Assembly: GCA_945831575.1 (NCBI GenBank)
Contig: CAMACX010000013.1
Span: 1 to 64,000 of the forward strand
Direction of reading: 5' to 3'
Source: an uncultured Mediterranea sp.
Lineage (GTDB): Bacteria; Bacteroidota; Bacteroidia; Bacteroidales; Bacteroidaceae
DNA length: 64,000 nt
Of this stretch, positions 53,802-63,965 are shown piece after piece. Within the stretch, counting starts at the first letter, position 1. Each line of letters opens with the position of its first letter. A model generated the notes under the pieces. It was not told the DNA's origin. It worked only from the letters and a program-made list of their open reading frames with translations, and did not search any database. The translations under genes were made by a program, and so were the position numbers.

Positions 53802-56800
53802 CTACCGCTGCTCTTCATGCTCTTCGAGGAATTTGGAGGGTGATATGCCAAATTGCTCCGTAAAATGCTTGCGCAGGGTACGTATATCGCTATAACCTAC
53901 CCGCTCGGTTATTTCCTGTATAGAATATCGCTGTTCCAAGAGCAAGGAGGCCGCCTTGCTCATCCGCACGCCACGTATCATATCTATGGCATTCAGCTTG
54001 CTGACCTGCTTTAGCCGGCGATACAGCGTCGGCTGACTCATATTCAACTGCTCAGCCAACATCTTTACATTAAATTTGTCATCCGCAAGGTTGGCTTCAA
54101 TCACCTGAATGACCGACTGAAGAAAATCGTTCTCCTCGCTCTGATCCTTCTCCTCCATATCCTGTTGGTGCTGATTCAGCATCAACGTCTGGGTATAAAT
54201 CCGCTTCAACCTATTGCGCTGCTGAATAAGATGGTGCACCTTGGATACCAGAATCTGCGGATTAAAGGGTTTAATCATGTAATCATCTGCTCCGGAATTA
54301 ATCGCCTGCAGCATATCATCATCTTCGCCCTTGGCTGTCAACATCAATACAGGGATGTGTGCCGTACGCGGAGATTCCTTGATTTCTTTGCAACAGGTTA
54401 TACCATCCTTCACCGGCATCATGATATCCGAGATAATCAGCATAGGTTGTTTCTCCACAGCCAGTTGAACACCTTCCGCGCCATCCGATGCCTCAATCAT
54501 ATGGTATTCGTTTTGGAAAAGAGAGCAGATATAGGTTCTGACCTCCTTGTTATCCTCAATAACCAGGATACTCTGTTCAAACAACGGCTTGGATTGATTG
54601 TCGTGAGGCTGGCTGACCGGTTCCTGTACATGCACATTGGGATCCTGACAGAAATGCTCTTTCCCTTCGGGAATATAGAGTGTGAAGGTACTCCCTTCTC
54701 CCTGCTGACTTTGGAGGGTGATGTTCCCATGATGCAGTTCGACCGTATGCTTTACGATATGTAGCCCGATACCTACGGTGGACGACAGCGTAGGCACATT
54801 AGGCGTGGTGATAAACGATTCAAAGATATGCTGCTGGTATTCAGCAGATATGCCCTGTCCCGTGTCGGATACCGTAATTTTACACTCCTTGTGCTGATCA
54901 ATCTCTATGGATTCCACCTGCAGCATGATACGTCCATGATTTGGGGTATATTTGAATGCATTGGAGAGCAGGTTCTGTATGGCTGACGCAATCTTGTGCT
55001 CGTCTATCCACATCAGATAAGCCGATTCGGGTACCTCTATCCTGTAGTCAATCTTCTTGATTTCGGCCAATGGAATAAACGAATTGCCTACCGTATGCAG
55101 CAGTTGGTTCATGTCTGTCTGAGTTACCTCAAGCGATACCATGCCCGATTCAATCTTCTGCACATAGAGCAGGTGGTCGATTAGCGTATGGAGCGTCTGG
55201 CAATTATTATAGATGGACTGTAGTTTAGAGAAAAGCTCGTTATTTCGTGGAAGTACATGAATAATCTCTTGGAGAGGAGAGATGATGATAGTCAATGGCG
55301 TGCGAAGTTCGTGTGCTGTATTGGTGAAGAAATTCTCACGCTCCACACGCAGCTGCTTTTCCTTATCCCGCTCCATCTGTGCCGTAAACACCTCATGCTG
55401 CAGTTGCAACTCATGACGCAACCGCTGCTGCTTGATACGCACGCGATGAATCAGGAACAATACGAACAGGATGACCGTAAAGACGAGCAGCAACCTGAAC
55501 CACCAGGTTTCCCTCCAATGGGGCAGGATGCCTATCTCCACCTGTGCAAGCCCACTGGCATGTCCATTAGGATAGAGCATCTGTACTTCAAAAACATAGG
55601 TTCCCGCTTTCAGGTTGTGATAGGCCACCTTTTCCTCTTTATCCGTTACAATCCAGCTTTTCTGATAAGGGTAGAGCCTGTAACACATCTTGGGTTGCTG
55701 ATTGGAATAAGCCAAGCTACTGAAGGATAGGGCAAAGTCTCTGTTCCGATGATTCAGTTTAATCTGTTTCGTATGAAAAAGGTTCTGCGTCAATATCACC
55801 TGTCCATTGATGGTATCTCCAATATTTACCATGTAATGACCTATCTCTAAGGAGTGTATGGCTGCTTTTGGGGCAGTAGATACGTCATCCAACTCCTGTG
55901 GGCAGAAATAGATCAGGTTCTTGTTGTTACCCCAAAAGAGGGTTTGGCCATAGCTATGCACAGCATGGTTGTTCCCGGAAATCAGGTAGTGAAAGAACTG
56001 CCTGCGCTGACGATCGAACCGGGAGATGCAAGAGCTCGTTCCTACCCAGATTTGCCGGTTTACATCTTCCAATATACAAGCAACAAAGTTATTGTACAGG
56101 CCATTCTTCGTAGTGAACCGTTCCACGATTTGTTCTTTCTTGAGATCCATGATGGCCAGTCCATTGGCATAGCCAATATAGAGTTCACCGTTATCCATCG
56201 CATGAAGAGTGCGGACGGTTATCCTATCCAATCGTTGTTCTTTTCCGTATCCAAAACTGATGCTACCATCATCCTGTATTTTTCCCAGCCCATGTTCCTC
56301 GGTACCAATCCATAGCTGTCCATCTGGTGTTTCTGTGATGACTCTGACACAGATGGCCGAGATGTCATCTGCAGATGACTCATGTTTTATGCATTGTTTG
56401 GATTGTGGAAGATATTGCAAAAAACTCTTTTGGGTTCCAATCCACACCCGCCCCTTGGAATCCTTAAAGATAGCCCATATGGCCATCTTTACCTCTTCCG
56501 TACCAACAAAAAGCGTCTCTTTGCGAAACGTTTTCTTCGCAATATTATATACATGCAGTTTCCCCTCCATATCTCCATACCACAGTTCATTGGTCGTTGT
56601 GTCATTATACATACAGAGCACAGGAGCAGATTTTGCTCTGTTTTCCTGCAGAGGCACAAAGTCCAGTTCCTCAGCAGAGTGGAAAGGCGTAGTACTTTTC
56701 ATAATCCCTTTATGAAAGGTGGCTATCCAGACAAAACCATCCTTATCGGTAGTGATTCCTCGTACCTCGTTGCTCCTGTCTTGCAGGTATCTGTGAATCT

Positions 56801-57836
56801 TCTGCTGCTTCAAATCAGCATACGAGACACCCCCTCCGTAGGTTCCAATCCACAGGATTCCGGCATCTTCATCATAGCAAGCTGATATCATGCGGACATC
56901 AATGTCCTGCCAGGCCAATGCCACATTATTATATATACTGGTGCTGAATCGGGAGAAGCGTTCGTCTTCCGCACGGAGCAAAGTATATCCATTCCACGTA
57001 ACAGCAAGCAGCAATTGTTGGTTGATTGGAATAATCTTGAACACATCCGTATGGGACAATTGGCGGCTCTTCTCCGTATTGTCATACGAGAAGCGTTCCA
57101 CAACACCCGACTCTTTATCTACCCGATAAATGCCGCTACCCACGGTGGCAATCCACACATAATGGCTAAAGTCAAGCAACGCTTTTACATCAAGATCCAC
57201 TTGTTCAAATCTGATATACCTTTCCACCGACTGAGAAGGGAGATGAACAATAGTAAGATAAGAAGAGCGGTCCGTCAAATAGAGATAGCGGTAATCTTGT
57301 GAAAAGGCGTAGCAGGTGATTGCTTCAGACGAGAGAGGCAGTGGACGGAACGAGGTGGAGGGATTGAACGTAATGACACCAGTTTCCTTATCCTCAGACA
57401 TGTGGCAATACATTATTTCCTTCTCGCCAACCAACCAACAACAATTATCAGTCAGGGGTTCGATACCTAACAGTTTTCCCTCCATCTCCGGCAACTGCAA
57501 AAGCTGAAATGTCTCCGAAGCTTGGTTAAAGCTAAAGAATGCGTTGTCTATTTCAACGCAGAGCCGATTGGGAGCGAGCTGCATAATATTGCTGACGTAA
57601 CTCCGCGAATTATCCAAGGCAAAGTTTTTAATGGACGAGCCATTGAAACGGCTCAGACCATAGTCGGTACCAAACCACATGAATCCATCGGCATCTTTAT
57701 AGATTGCATTGACCTTGTTGTCCGACAAGCCAGATTGCAACGCTATGTTTTTGAAACGTAAGACAGCCACATCCCCACCTTTGGCAGGAAGGATAAAACC
57801 AAATGCAATAATCAGAAAAATATAAAAAAATCTCAT
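53802..57836 (-). CDS. Hybrid two-component system sensor-regulator (HTCS)
   Basis: The 1344-residue protein senses a glycan breakdown product in the periplasm and activates its own locus. Order: signal peptide; Reg_prop beta-propeller repeats (about 20-700; DGFMWFGTDYG, GRVWIGT); Y_Y_Y domain (about 720-785); membrane segment (RLLLVFTVILFVLFLIHRV); histidine kinase with NTAHELRTPL; ATPase part with LLSNAFKYTP and DTGQGIS; receiver with D1137 in IISDIMMP; and a C-terminal AraC domain (about 1244-1344). All phosphorelay residues are present. It faces away from susC. The start MRFFYIF is chosen over an ATG 8 codons earlier. Confidence 0.95.
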   Translation of the reverse strand: MRFFYIFLIIAFGFILPAKGGDVAVLRFKNIALQSGLSDNKVNAIYKDADGFMWFGTDYGLSRFNGSSIKNFALDNSRSYVSNIMQLAPNRLCVEIDNAFFSFNQASETFQLLQLPEMEGKLLGIEPLTDNCCWLVGEKEIMYCHMSEDKETGVITFNPSTSFRPLPLSSEAITCYAFSQDYRYLYLTDRSSYLTIVHLPSQSVERYIRFEQVDLDVKALLDFSHYVWIATVGSGIYRVDKESGVVERFSYDNTEKSRQLSHTDVFKIIPINQQLLLAVTWNGYTLLRAEDERFSRFSTSIYNNVALAWQDIDVRMISACYDEDAGILWIGTYGGGVSYADLKQQKIHRYLQDRSNEVRGITTDKDGFVWIATFHKGIMKSTTPFHSAEELDFVPLQENRAKSAPVLCMYNDTTTNELWYGDMEGKLHVYNIAKKTFRKETLFVGTEEVKMAIWAIFKDSKGRVWIGTQKSFLQYLPQSKQCIKHESSADDISAICVRVITETPDGQLWIGTEEHGLGKIQDDGSISFGYGKEQRLDRITVRTLHAMDNGELYIGYANGLAIMDLKKEQIVERFTTKNGLYNNFVACILEDVNRQIWVGTSSCISRFDRQRRQFFHYLISGNNHAVHSYGQTLFWGNNKNLIYFCPQELDDVSTAPKAAIHSLEIGHYMVNIGDTINGQVILTQNLFHTKQIKLNHRNRDFALSFSSLAYSNQQPKMCYRLYPYQKSWIVTDKEEKVAYHNLKAGTYVFEVQMLYPNGHASGLAQVEIGILPHWRETWWFRLLLVFTVILFVLFLIHRVRIKQQRLRHELQLQHEVFTAQMERDKEKQLRVERENFFTNTAHELRTPLTIIISPLQEIIHVLPRNNELFSKLQSIYNNCQTLHTLIDHLLYVQKIESGMVSLEVTQTDMNQLLHTVGNSFIPLAEIKKIDYRIEVPESAYLMWIDEHKIASAIQNLLSNAFKYTPNHGRIMLQVESIEIDQHKECKITVSDTGQGISAEYQQHIFESFITTPNVPTLSSTVGIGLHIVKHTVELHHGNITLQSQQGEGSTFTLYIPEGKEHFCQDPNVHVQEPVSQPHDNQSKPLFEQSILVIEDNKEVRTYICSLFQNEYHMIEASDGAEGVQLAVEKQPMLIISDIMMPVKDGITCCKEIKESPRTAHIPVLMLTAKGEDDDMLQAINSGADDYMIKPFNPQILVSKVHHLIQQRNRLKRIYTQTLMLNQHQQDMEEKDQSEENDFLQSVIQVIEANLADDKFNVKMLAEQLNMSQPTLYRRLKQVSKLNAIDMIRGVRMSKAASLLLEQRYSIQEITERVGYSDIRTLRKHFTEQFGISPSKFLEEHEEQR

Positions 57837-57972
57837 GTCTGTATTGATATAACCATGCAAATAAAGCTATTTCCACACTGAAAAACAAACAATTATGAAG
57901 AAAAATGCGCTCATGAATTAAACTTGCACCAACATTGAAGAGAACGTGCTGAACGAAGAGAGAAGAACGATG

Positions 57973-57980
57973 TAATTTTG
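57973..57980 (+). promoter_or_regulatory. -7 box of the susC operon
   Basis: TAATTTTG, about 45 bp before the chosen ATG. No consensus -33, as is common for promoters that need an activator; the regulator here is probably the HTCS. Confidence 0.5.
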
Positions 57981-58025
57981 CAGCACAGATTAATTAATCA
58001 AATTGTTAAACTAAATTGTAAGCTT

Positions 58026-61000
58026 ATGAAAAGACTATTATCTTTATTCATGCTGTTATTGGCGGTGGGAATAATCAGCGCCCAGCAGTTGAAAGTTAAA
58101 GGAACAGTGCTTGACAAAAAAACAAATGAGCCCATTATCGGCGCCAGCGTGTTGGTGAAAAACACGACCAATGGTGTTATCACTGATCTCGATGGCCATT
58201 TTGAGTTGACCAATGTACCCAAGGGAAGCGACCTGCTTATCTCTTATGTAGGGTACCAATCGCAGAACATCCAAGTGAGCGATGGCCGTACTTCCATCCA
58301 GATTTATCTGAGTGAGGACAGCGAACTGCTTGAAGAGGTTGTAGTAGTAGGATATGGTACTCAAAAGAAGCAGGACATCACAGGTTCGGTGGTATCGGTA
58401 GGTGAAGGAAAATTCACGGCAGGTGTCAATACCAATGCTTTCCAGATGATTAACGGCAAGGCTTCAGGTGTACACGTAAGCCAAACCAGCTCGGCTCCCG
58501 GTGCCAGCACCAAAATTCAGATTCGTGGTGCCGGTTCAATCAACAGCAGTAACTCTGCCTTAGTAGTCGTTGACGGATTGCCGGGTGTGGACGCCTCTTC
58601 TGTCAGCCCTGACGATATCAAATCCATAGAAGTCCTGAAAGATGCCTCTGCTGCTGCCATCTACGGTACTCGTGCAGCCAATGGTGTGGTACTGATTACA
58701 ACCAAGAGCGGCCGCAAAGGTGACATGACTGTAAAGTTCGGAGCAGAACTGGGCATCCAGTCGGTAGCCAAGAAGATGGAGATGCTCAACGGACGTGAAT
58801 ACATGGAAACCCTGAACGCCCTGCGTAGAGAAGCGGGCAAAGAAGCTATCTATACTGACGCACAGATTGCTCAAGTGGGCAATGGTACAAACTGGCAAGA
58901 TGAAATCTTCCGCAACGGAGCACCCGTTCAGCAGTATCAGCTGGCCCTTTCCGGAGGTGGCGAGAAGAACGACTACTACGTAGGATTGAGCTACTTCGAC
59001 CAACGGGGTATTGTGAAGACTTCCGACCTGAAGAAATACAATATCCGTGCAAATGTGAACCTGAATCCCAAAGATTTCCTGCGCTTCAAGATTAATCTGA
59101 ACTTTACCCGCAAAGATGGGCAACAGATTTACGAAAGCAACGCTGTCAACGAGAATGCAGGACCGATTAACGCAGCCCTGCTGTACGACCCCACCCTGCC
59201 CACAGGCAAGGACCCTGAAACAGGACGTTATTATCAAAACAGCTATATTGCCTTAGACAATCCTCAGGCCCTGCTCTATGGCGTTTCGCCCGAACAGCAC
59301 TCGAACAATGCCTACGGTACCTTTACGACGGAGATTGAACCGCTGAAGGACCTCGTATTTACCGCACGACTGGGTGCCACCCTCAACTCGTACATCAACT
59401 CGCAGTATCGCTCACGCGACACCATGAATGGTTTGGCAAGTAAAGGTATTGCCTCGAAAACAAGTGGTGAGGAGACCCAATGGTTGGCCGAGTTCTTAGT
59501 GAACTACAAGAAGAACTGGAGCGACCAGCATCATCTGAGCGTAATGGTCGGTGCCACCTTCGAGCAGTTTATGTCCGAATATGTACAAGGCAGTGCGAAG
59601 GGTTTCCTTTCTGATGTGACCGGAAGCAATAACATGCACGGAGGTGACAACCTGAACGGCGATGATGTCTATTCCTATAAGAGCCGCAACCGATTGAATG
59701 GTTTCTTGGGAAGAGTGAACTACGATTACAAGAACAGATACTTGCTGACTGCCTCTTTCCGTTACGACGGTACCTCACGCTTCTCCGACAAAAACAAATA
59801 CGCCTTCTTCCCCTCGGTAGCTTTAGCTTGGCGCATGTCAGAAGAGCCCTTCATCAAGAAGGTAGAACAGATTAGCGACCTGAAGTTGAGAGTGGGCTAC
59901 GGACAACTGGGTAATCAGGGCATCGGGAACTACGCAACCATCAACACCCTGAAAGCCGGTGGTTCGGCTGTATTTGGCAACCAGCTGTATCAAGGCGTGG
60001 TTCAGTCCCGCCTGCCGAACGCGGACTTGAAGTGGGAAACTACTGCAGAAACCAATATCGGTATTGATTTAGGTCTCTTCAACAACCGCATTACGGGTAG
60101 CGTGGACTACTTTATCCGCGATACCAAGGACCAGCTGTTCGACAAACCGCTGCCCTCGTCTATCGGTTTCAGCAGCATGAAGGTCAATGCCGGTAAAGTG
60201 CGCAACTCCGGAGTGGACCTGATGGTGAATACAGTGAATATTGACAACAAGGACTGGACCTGGAACTCTTCGCTCAACCTCTCTTTCCTGAAGAACGAGG
60301 TGAAAGAGCTGCCCGACTTTATGCCTGAACTGATTACCGGCTCAGTGGCCAGCTTTATTTCCGGCTATGAAATCACCCGCGTAGGCGACCCCATCTACTC
60401 CTATTACGGTTACGAGGTAGAGGGCATCTTCCAGAAGGGAGACGACATTGCCAACTCTGCACAACCCAACGCCAAGCCGGGTGACCTGAAGTTCAAGAAT
60501 CAGAATGATGACAAAGTGATTGACTCCGACGACCGTGTCATCTTAGGAAAGCCCTTCCCCAGCACCACCTTCGGATTTACCAACTCCCTGCGCTGGAAGC
60601 GTCTTACCCTTGATGTCTTTGTACAAGGCGTGTTCGGCATCAGTACCCTCGACGTCAATGTGCTCGAAACACTCTATCCCACCAATGAGTACCGAAACCG
60701 CATCGCCAAATACTACCGCAACCGCTGGACGGAAAGCAATCCCTCCAACCAATACCCCAGCGGTGTGAATCCCTCCAACTATGGTGGGCAATATGCTACC
60801 AACTCGCTGACCGTATGCGATGCCTCTTTTGTACGTATCAAGAACATCAACCTCGCTTACGACGTGCCTTTGAAGAAGAATAACTTCATACAGAAGTTGA
60901 TTGTTTATGGTGCGATAGACAATGTGGCCACCTTTACGGACTATGACGGCTTTGACCCCGACGCCAGTGCTGCGGGCAGCGCATCGGTATCCAAGGTCAG

Positions 61001-61058
61001 CTACAACAGCTATCCGCTGGCCCGCACCGTGAGATTTGGTTTCAATGTTACTTTCTAA
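58026..61058 (+). CDS. SusC-like TonB-dependent glycan transporter
   Basis: Outer-membrane importer of oligosaccharides. The 1010-residue product has a signal peptide (MKRLLSLFMLLLAVGIISA), the carboxypeptidase-D-like domain (about 25-105: VKGTVLDKKTNEPIIGASV), the TonB box-like EEVVVVGYGTQKK, the plug with GSINSSNSALVVVDGLPG and a long barrel ending RFGFNVTF. A start 16 codons earlier lies across the -7 box, so 58026 is used. Paired with susD (18 bp apart). Confidence 0.95.
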   Translation: MKRLLSLFMLLLAVGIISAQQLKVKGTVLDKKTNEPIIGASVLVKNTTNGVITDLDGHFELTNVPKGSDLLISYVGYQSQNIQVSDGRTSIQIYLSEDSELLEEVVVVGYGTQKKQDITGSVVSVGEGKFTAGVNTNAFQMINGKASGVHVSQTSSAPGASTKIQIRGAGSINSSNSALVVVDGLPGVDASSVSPDDIKSIEVLKDASAAAIYGTRAANGVVLITTKSGRKGDMTVKFGAELGIQSVAKKMEMLNGREYMETLNALRREAGKEAIYTDAQIAQVGNGTNWQDEIFRNGAPVQQYQLALSGGGEKNDYYVGLSYFDQRGIVKTSDLKKYNIRANVNLNPKDFLRFKINLNFTRKDGQQIYESNAVNENAGPINAALLYDPTLPTGKDPETGRYYQNSYIALDNPQALLYGVSPEQHSNNAYGTFTTEIEPLKDLVFTARLGATLNSYINSQYRSRDTMNGLASKGIASKTSGEETQWLAEFLVNYKKNWSDQHHLSVMVGATFEQFMSEYVQGSAKGFLSDVTGSNNMHGGDNLNGDDVYSYKSRNRLNGFLGRVNYDYKNRYLLTASFRYDGTSRFSDKNKYAFFPSVALAWRMSEEPFIKKVEQISDLKLRVGYGQLGNQGIGNYATINTLKAGGSAVFGNQLYQGVVQSRLPNADLKWETTAETNIGIDLGLFNNRITGSVDYFIRDTKDQLFDKPLPSSIGFSSMKVNAGKVRNSGVDLMVNTVNIDNKDWTWNSSLNLSFLKNEVKELPDFMPELITGSVASFISGYEITRVGDPIYSYYGYEVEGIFQKGDDIANSAQPNAKPGDLKFKNQNDDKVIDSDDRVILGKPFPSTTFGFTNSLRWKRLTLDVFVQGVFGISTLDVNVLETLYPTNEYRNRIAKYYRNRWTESNPSNQYPSGVNPSNYGGQYATNSLTVCDASFVRIKNINLAYDVPLKKNNFIQKLIVYGAIDNVATFTDYDGFDPDASAAGSASVSKVSYNSYPLARTVRFGFNVTF

Positions 61059-61076
61059 ACTTTAAAAACAATCATT

Positions 61077-62570
61077 ATGAATAAGACAAAATATATCATT
61101 CTATCCATAGCAGCCTCTTTGTCCTTAGGTCTGACTGGTTGCAAGGACTTTCTGGAAGAGAAAGTTTATACAGAGTATGATCCCAACGCCATGCTGCAAG
61201 AGCAGTCCGGATTGGATGCCCTGTTGGCAGGTGCCTATGCGCGTTCGCGTATCATTCAGTACGACAGCCGCAACTACACCTACATGATGAATGAATTTCC
61301 TACCGACATTGCTTTTGAGACCGGTGGCGGTCTGGAGCGAGATGCTACGCCATTCATCAACTTCAGTTGGGCAGTAGATAACTCATTCCTCAACTCCTTC
61401 TGGACCAAGATGTATCAGGCCATCTCCAGTGCCAACTCGGTGCTGAACGTAAGTGAAGGACTGACGTCGTTGTCGGCCGAAAAATTAGGTGCCATCCAAG
61501 GCGAAGCCCGCTTCATCCGAGCCGTCTCCTACTATTTCCTTTATAATATCTTCGGAACGACCCCTATCATCGAGATTCCCAAGAATGCTTCTCCCAGCGA
61601 AATCGAGGAGATTGGAAAATCTACACCACGCGCCTCGAAAGAGGAGTTCGTGAACTACCTGATTGCCGACCTCACCTTTGCAGCCGAACATCTGCCCGTA
61701 GTGGAAGACCCCATCGGCAAAGCCACTAAAGGCGCTGCATTGGGCATGCTTACGAAACTCTATATGCACGAAAAAGACTGGACCAATGCTGCCAAGACAG
61801 CTCAGGAGGTCATGAACCTCAACTATTACCAGCTGTACGACGATTATAAGAAGATGTTCAGCGTAGAGGGTGAAGACAACATGGAGTACATCTACCGCGC
61901 TCCCTGCATTGCCCAGTCCGGATATCACAACAACTACATGCCCCACGCCTTCCCGCCTAACTATCCGATTCAGAGCAACTGGATTAACTTCGGAGCACAG
62001 TTCCGTACCTATACCGCTTTCTACGATACCTTTGAACCGGGTGACAAGCGCACTGAAGTGCTCATTACCCACTATGTAAACCAAAGCGGAGAAGAAGTGG
62101 AACTGCTGCGTGATGAAAGCGGCAACGCACTCGACAACGTACGCAGCTTCAAGTATTGGCCCGACCCGAATGCTTCCAGCGAATGTAATGGAAACGACAT
62201 CGTCTATCTGCGTTATGCTGACATCCTGCTTTGCCGAGCAGAAGCGCTTAACGAACAGCAAGGTCCTAAACAAGAGAGCATCGACCTGATTAATCAGGTA
62301 AGAAGACGTGCCAACGCCTCAGAGATCCAATTGGCCGACTTCAGCTCCAAAGAGCAGCTGCGCGACTTCATCTTGGCAGAGCGCGGACGTGAATTCTTCT
62401 CCGAAGGATTACGTCGCGAGGATTTGATTCGCCACGGCAAATTCATCTCGAATGCGGTGGCAAGAGGCAAGAATGCCAAGAGCTACCACGAGCTGTTCCC
62501 AATACCTCAACGCCAGCGTGAGGCCAACCTGAACTTAGGACAGAATCCCGGATACGAAGGTGCTGAATAA
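61077..62570 (+). CDS. SusD-like surface glycan-binding lipoprotein
   Basis: The 497-residue product is a lipoprotein (LGLTGCKDF, C22) with the SusD/RagB fold: an N-terminal segment EYDPNAMLQEQSGLDALLAGAY, tetratricopeptide-like helices (GEARFIRAVSYYFL) and the C-terminal LAERGREFFSEGLRREDLIRHG. It covers the SusC barrel and captures the oligosaccharide. The stop codon is followed at once by the start of the fucosidase gene. Confidence 0.95.
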   Translation: MNKTKYIILSIAASLSLGLTGCKDFLEEKVYTEYDPNAMLQEQSGLDALLAGAYARSRIIQYDSRNYTYMMNEFPTDIAFETGGGLERDATPFINFSWAVDNSFLNSFWTKMYQAISSANSVLNVSEGLTSLSAEKLGAIQGEARFIRAVSYYFLYNIFGTTPIIEIPKNASPSEIEEIGKSTPRASKEEFVNYLIADLTFAAEHLPVVEDPIGKATKGAALGMLTKLYMHEKDWTNAAKTAQEVMNLNYYQLYDDYKKMFSVEGEDNMEYIYRAPCIAQSGYHNNYMPHAFPPNYPIQSNWINFGAQFRTYTAFYDTFEPGDKRTEVLITHYVNQSGEEVELLRDESGNALDNVRSFKYWPDPNASSECNGNDIVYLRYADILLCRAEALNEQQGPKQESIDLINQVRRRANASEIQLADFSSKEQLRDFILAERGREFFSEGLRREDLIRHGKFISNAVARGKNAKSYHELFPIPQRQREANLNLGQNPGYEGAE

Positions 62571-63950
62571 ATGGATTCTATGAAAAAATTTCTATATATC
62601 ACCATAGGTACATTGTTGTGCATGACATCTGTTCATGCACAACAACAACCTGTTCCCTCACCCAATCAATTGAAGTGGCACGAAGCCGAGATGGGGGCCA
62701 TTTTCCATTACGACCTCCATGTGTTCGACGGAGTGCGTTATCAACAGGGGGAGAACAGGATTACGCCGGTAACGGATTACAACATCTTTCAACCTGAACA
62801 CTTAGACACAGACCAGTGGATTCGGACAGCCAAAGCAGCCGGTTGTCGTTTTGCTATCCTAACCGCGACTCATGAAACAGGGTTTGGCTTATGGCAAAGC
62901 GAGGTGAACCCCTACTGTCTGAAGGCCGTGAAGTGGCGTGACGGCAAAGGAGATATCCTGAGCGACTTTGTAGCTTCCTGCCGGAAGTATGATGTACTGC
63001 CCGCTGTCTATGTGGGTATCCGATGGAACTCCCTGCTGGGCATCCACAATTTTCAGGCTGTAGGCGATGGACCGTTTGCAAAGAACCGGCAAACCTGGTA
63101 CAAGCACTATTGCGAACGGATGGTAGAAGAGCTATGCAGCAAATATGGCGATTTCTTCTTAATCTGGTTCGATGGTGGAGCCGACGACCCGAAAGGATTG
63201 GGTCCTGATGTAGAACCTATTGTGAACAAATACCAGCCCGACTGCCTCTTTTATCACAACGTGAACCGCGCTGACTTCCGGTGGGGCGGTTCAGAGACAG
63301 GCATCATGGAGTACCCCTGCTGGTCCACCTTTCCTACTCCTTGTTCGCACCACAAAGATGTGGAGTCCATGCCGAATTGGATTGACCTCTTGAAGCATGG
63401 AGACAAGGAGGGAGCCTATTGGTTGCCTGCTATGGCCGATTTTCCTCTTCGTGGGGCTAATGGCCGTCATGAATGGTTCTGGGAACCTGACGATGAGCAA
63501 AACCTGATATCTCTGTCTCAGTTGATGGAGATTTATGAAGGCTCGGTAGGCAGGAATGCGGTATTGGTTGTAGGACTTACTCCCGACCCATCTGGGCTGT
63601 TGCCTCAACCCGATGTGAAACGGTTGACCGCATGGGGCGAAGCCATTCAGCAAAAATGGGGTAAACCGTTAGCAACCGCAAAGGGTAACAAGAAGCAGAT
63701 CACCATCCAATGTTCCACTCCGCAGGAAGTTCACGCCTATCGAATCAAAGAAGATCTGTCCGGTGGTGAACGCATACGTAGATACATAGTGGAGGCCAAG
63801 GTTGATGGGCAATGGGAAAAGATAGCCGACGGAGAGTCTGTAGGTTACCAACGGTTGGAAACGATCCCCACGGTCCGTGCTAAAGCTGTAAGACTGACAG
63901 TCACCGAAGCCATCGGCTCACCCATTGTTTCAGATTTCAGTATATTTTAA
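62571..63950 (+). CDS. GH29 alpha-L-fucosidase
   Basis: The 459-residue product has a signal peptide (to about SVHAQ) and a GH29 barrel: MGAIFHYDLHVF, ATHETGFGLWQSEVNPYC and FFLIWFDGGADDP, where D201 is the likely nucleophile. The canonical KHHDGF strand is changed to THETGF, so it is a divergent GH29 member; the acid/base residue is not obvious. The C-terminal 90 residues look like a galactose-binding-like domain. It follows susD without a gap and should release fucose from host or plant glycans. An ATG three codons in (62580) is an alternative start. Confidence 0.9.
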   Translation: MDSMKKFLYITIGTLLCMTSVHAQQQPVPSPNQLKWHEAEMGAIFHYDLHVFDGVRYQQGENRITPVTDYNIFQPEHLDTDQWIRTAKAAGCRFAILTATHETGFGLWQSEVNPYCLKAVKWRDGKGDILSDFVASCRKYDVLPAVYVGIRWNSLLGIHNFQAVGDGPFAKNRQTWYKHYCERMVEELCSKYGDFFLIWFDGGADDPKGLGPDVEPIVNKYQPDCLFYHNVNRADFRWGGSETGIMEYPCWSTFPTPCSHHKDVESMPNWIDLLKHGDKEGAYWLPAMADFPLRGANGRHEWFWEPDDEQNLISLSQLMEIYEGSVGRNAVLVVGLTPDPSGLLPQPDVKRLTAWGEAIQQKWGKPLATAKGNKKQITIQCSTPQEVHAYRIKEDLSGGERIRRYIVEAKVDGQWEKIADGESVGYQRLETIPTVRAKAVRLTVTEAIGSPIVSDFSIF

Positions 63951-63965
63951 AAATTATACAAAGTT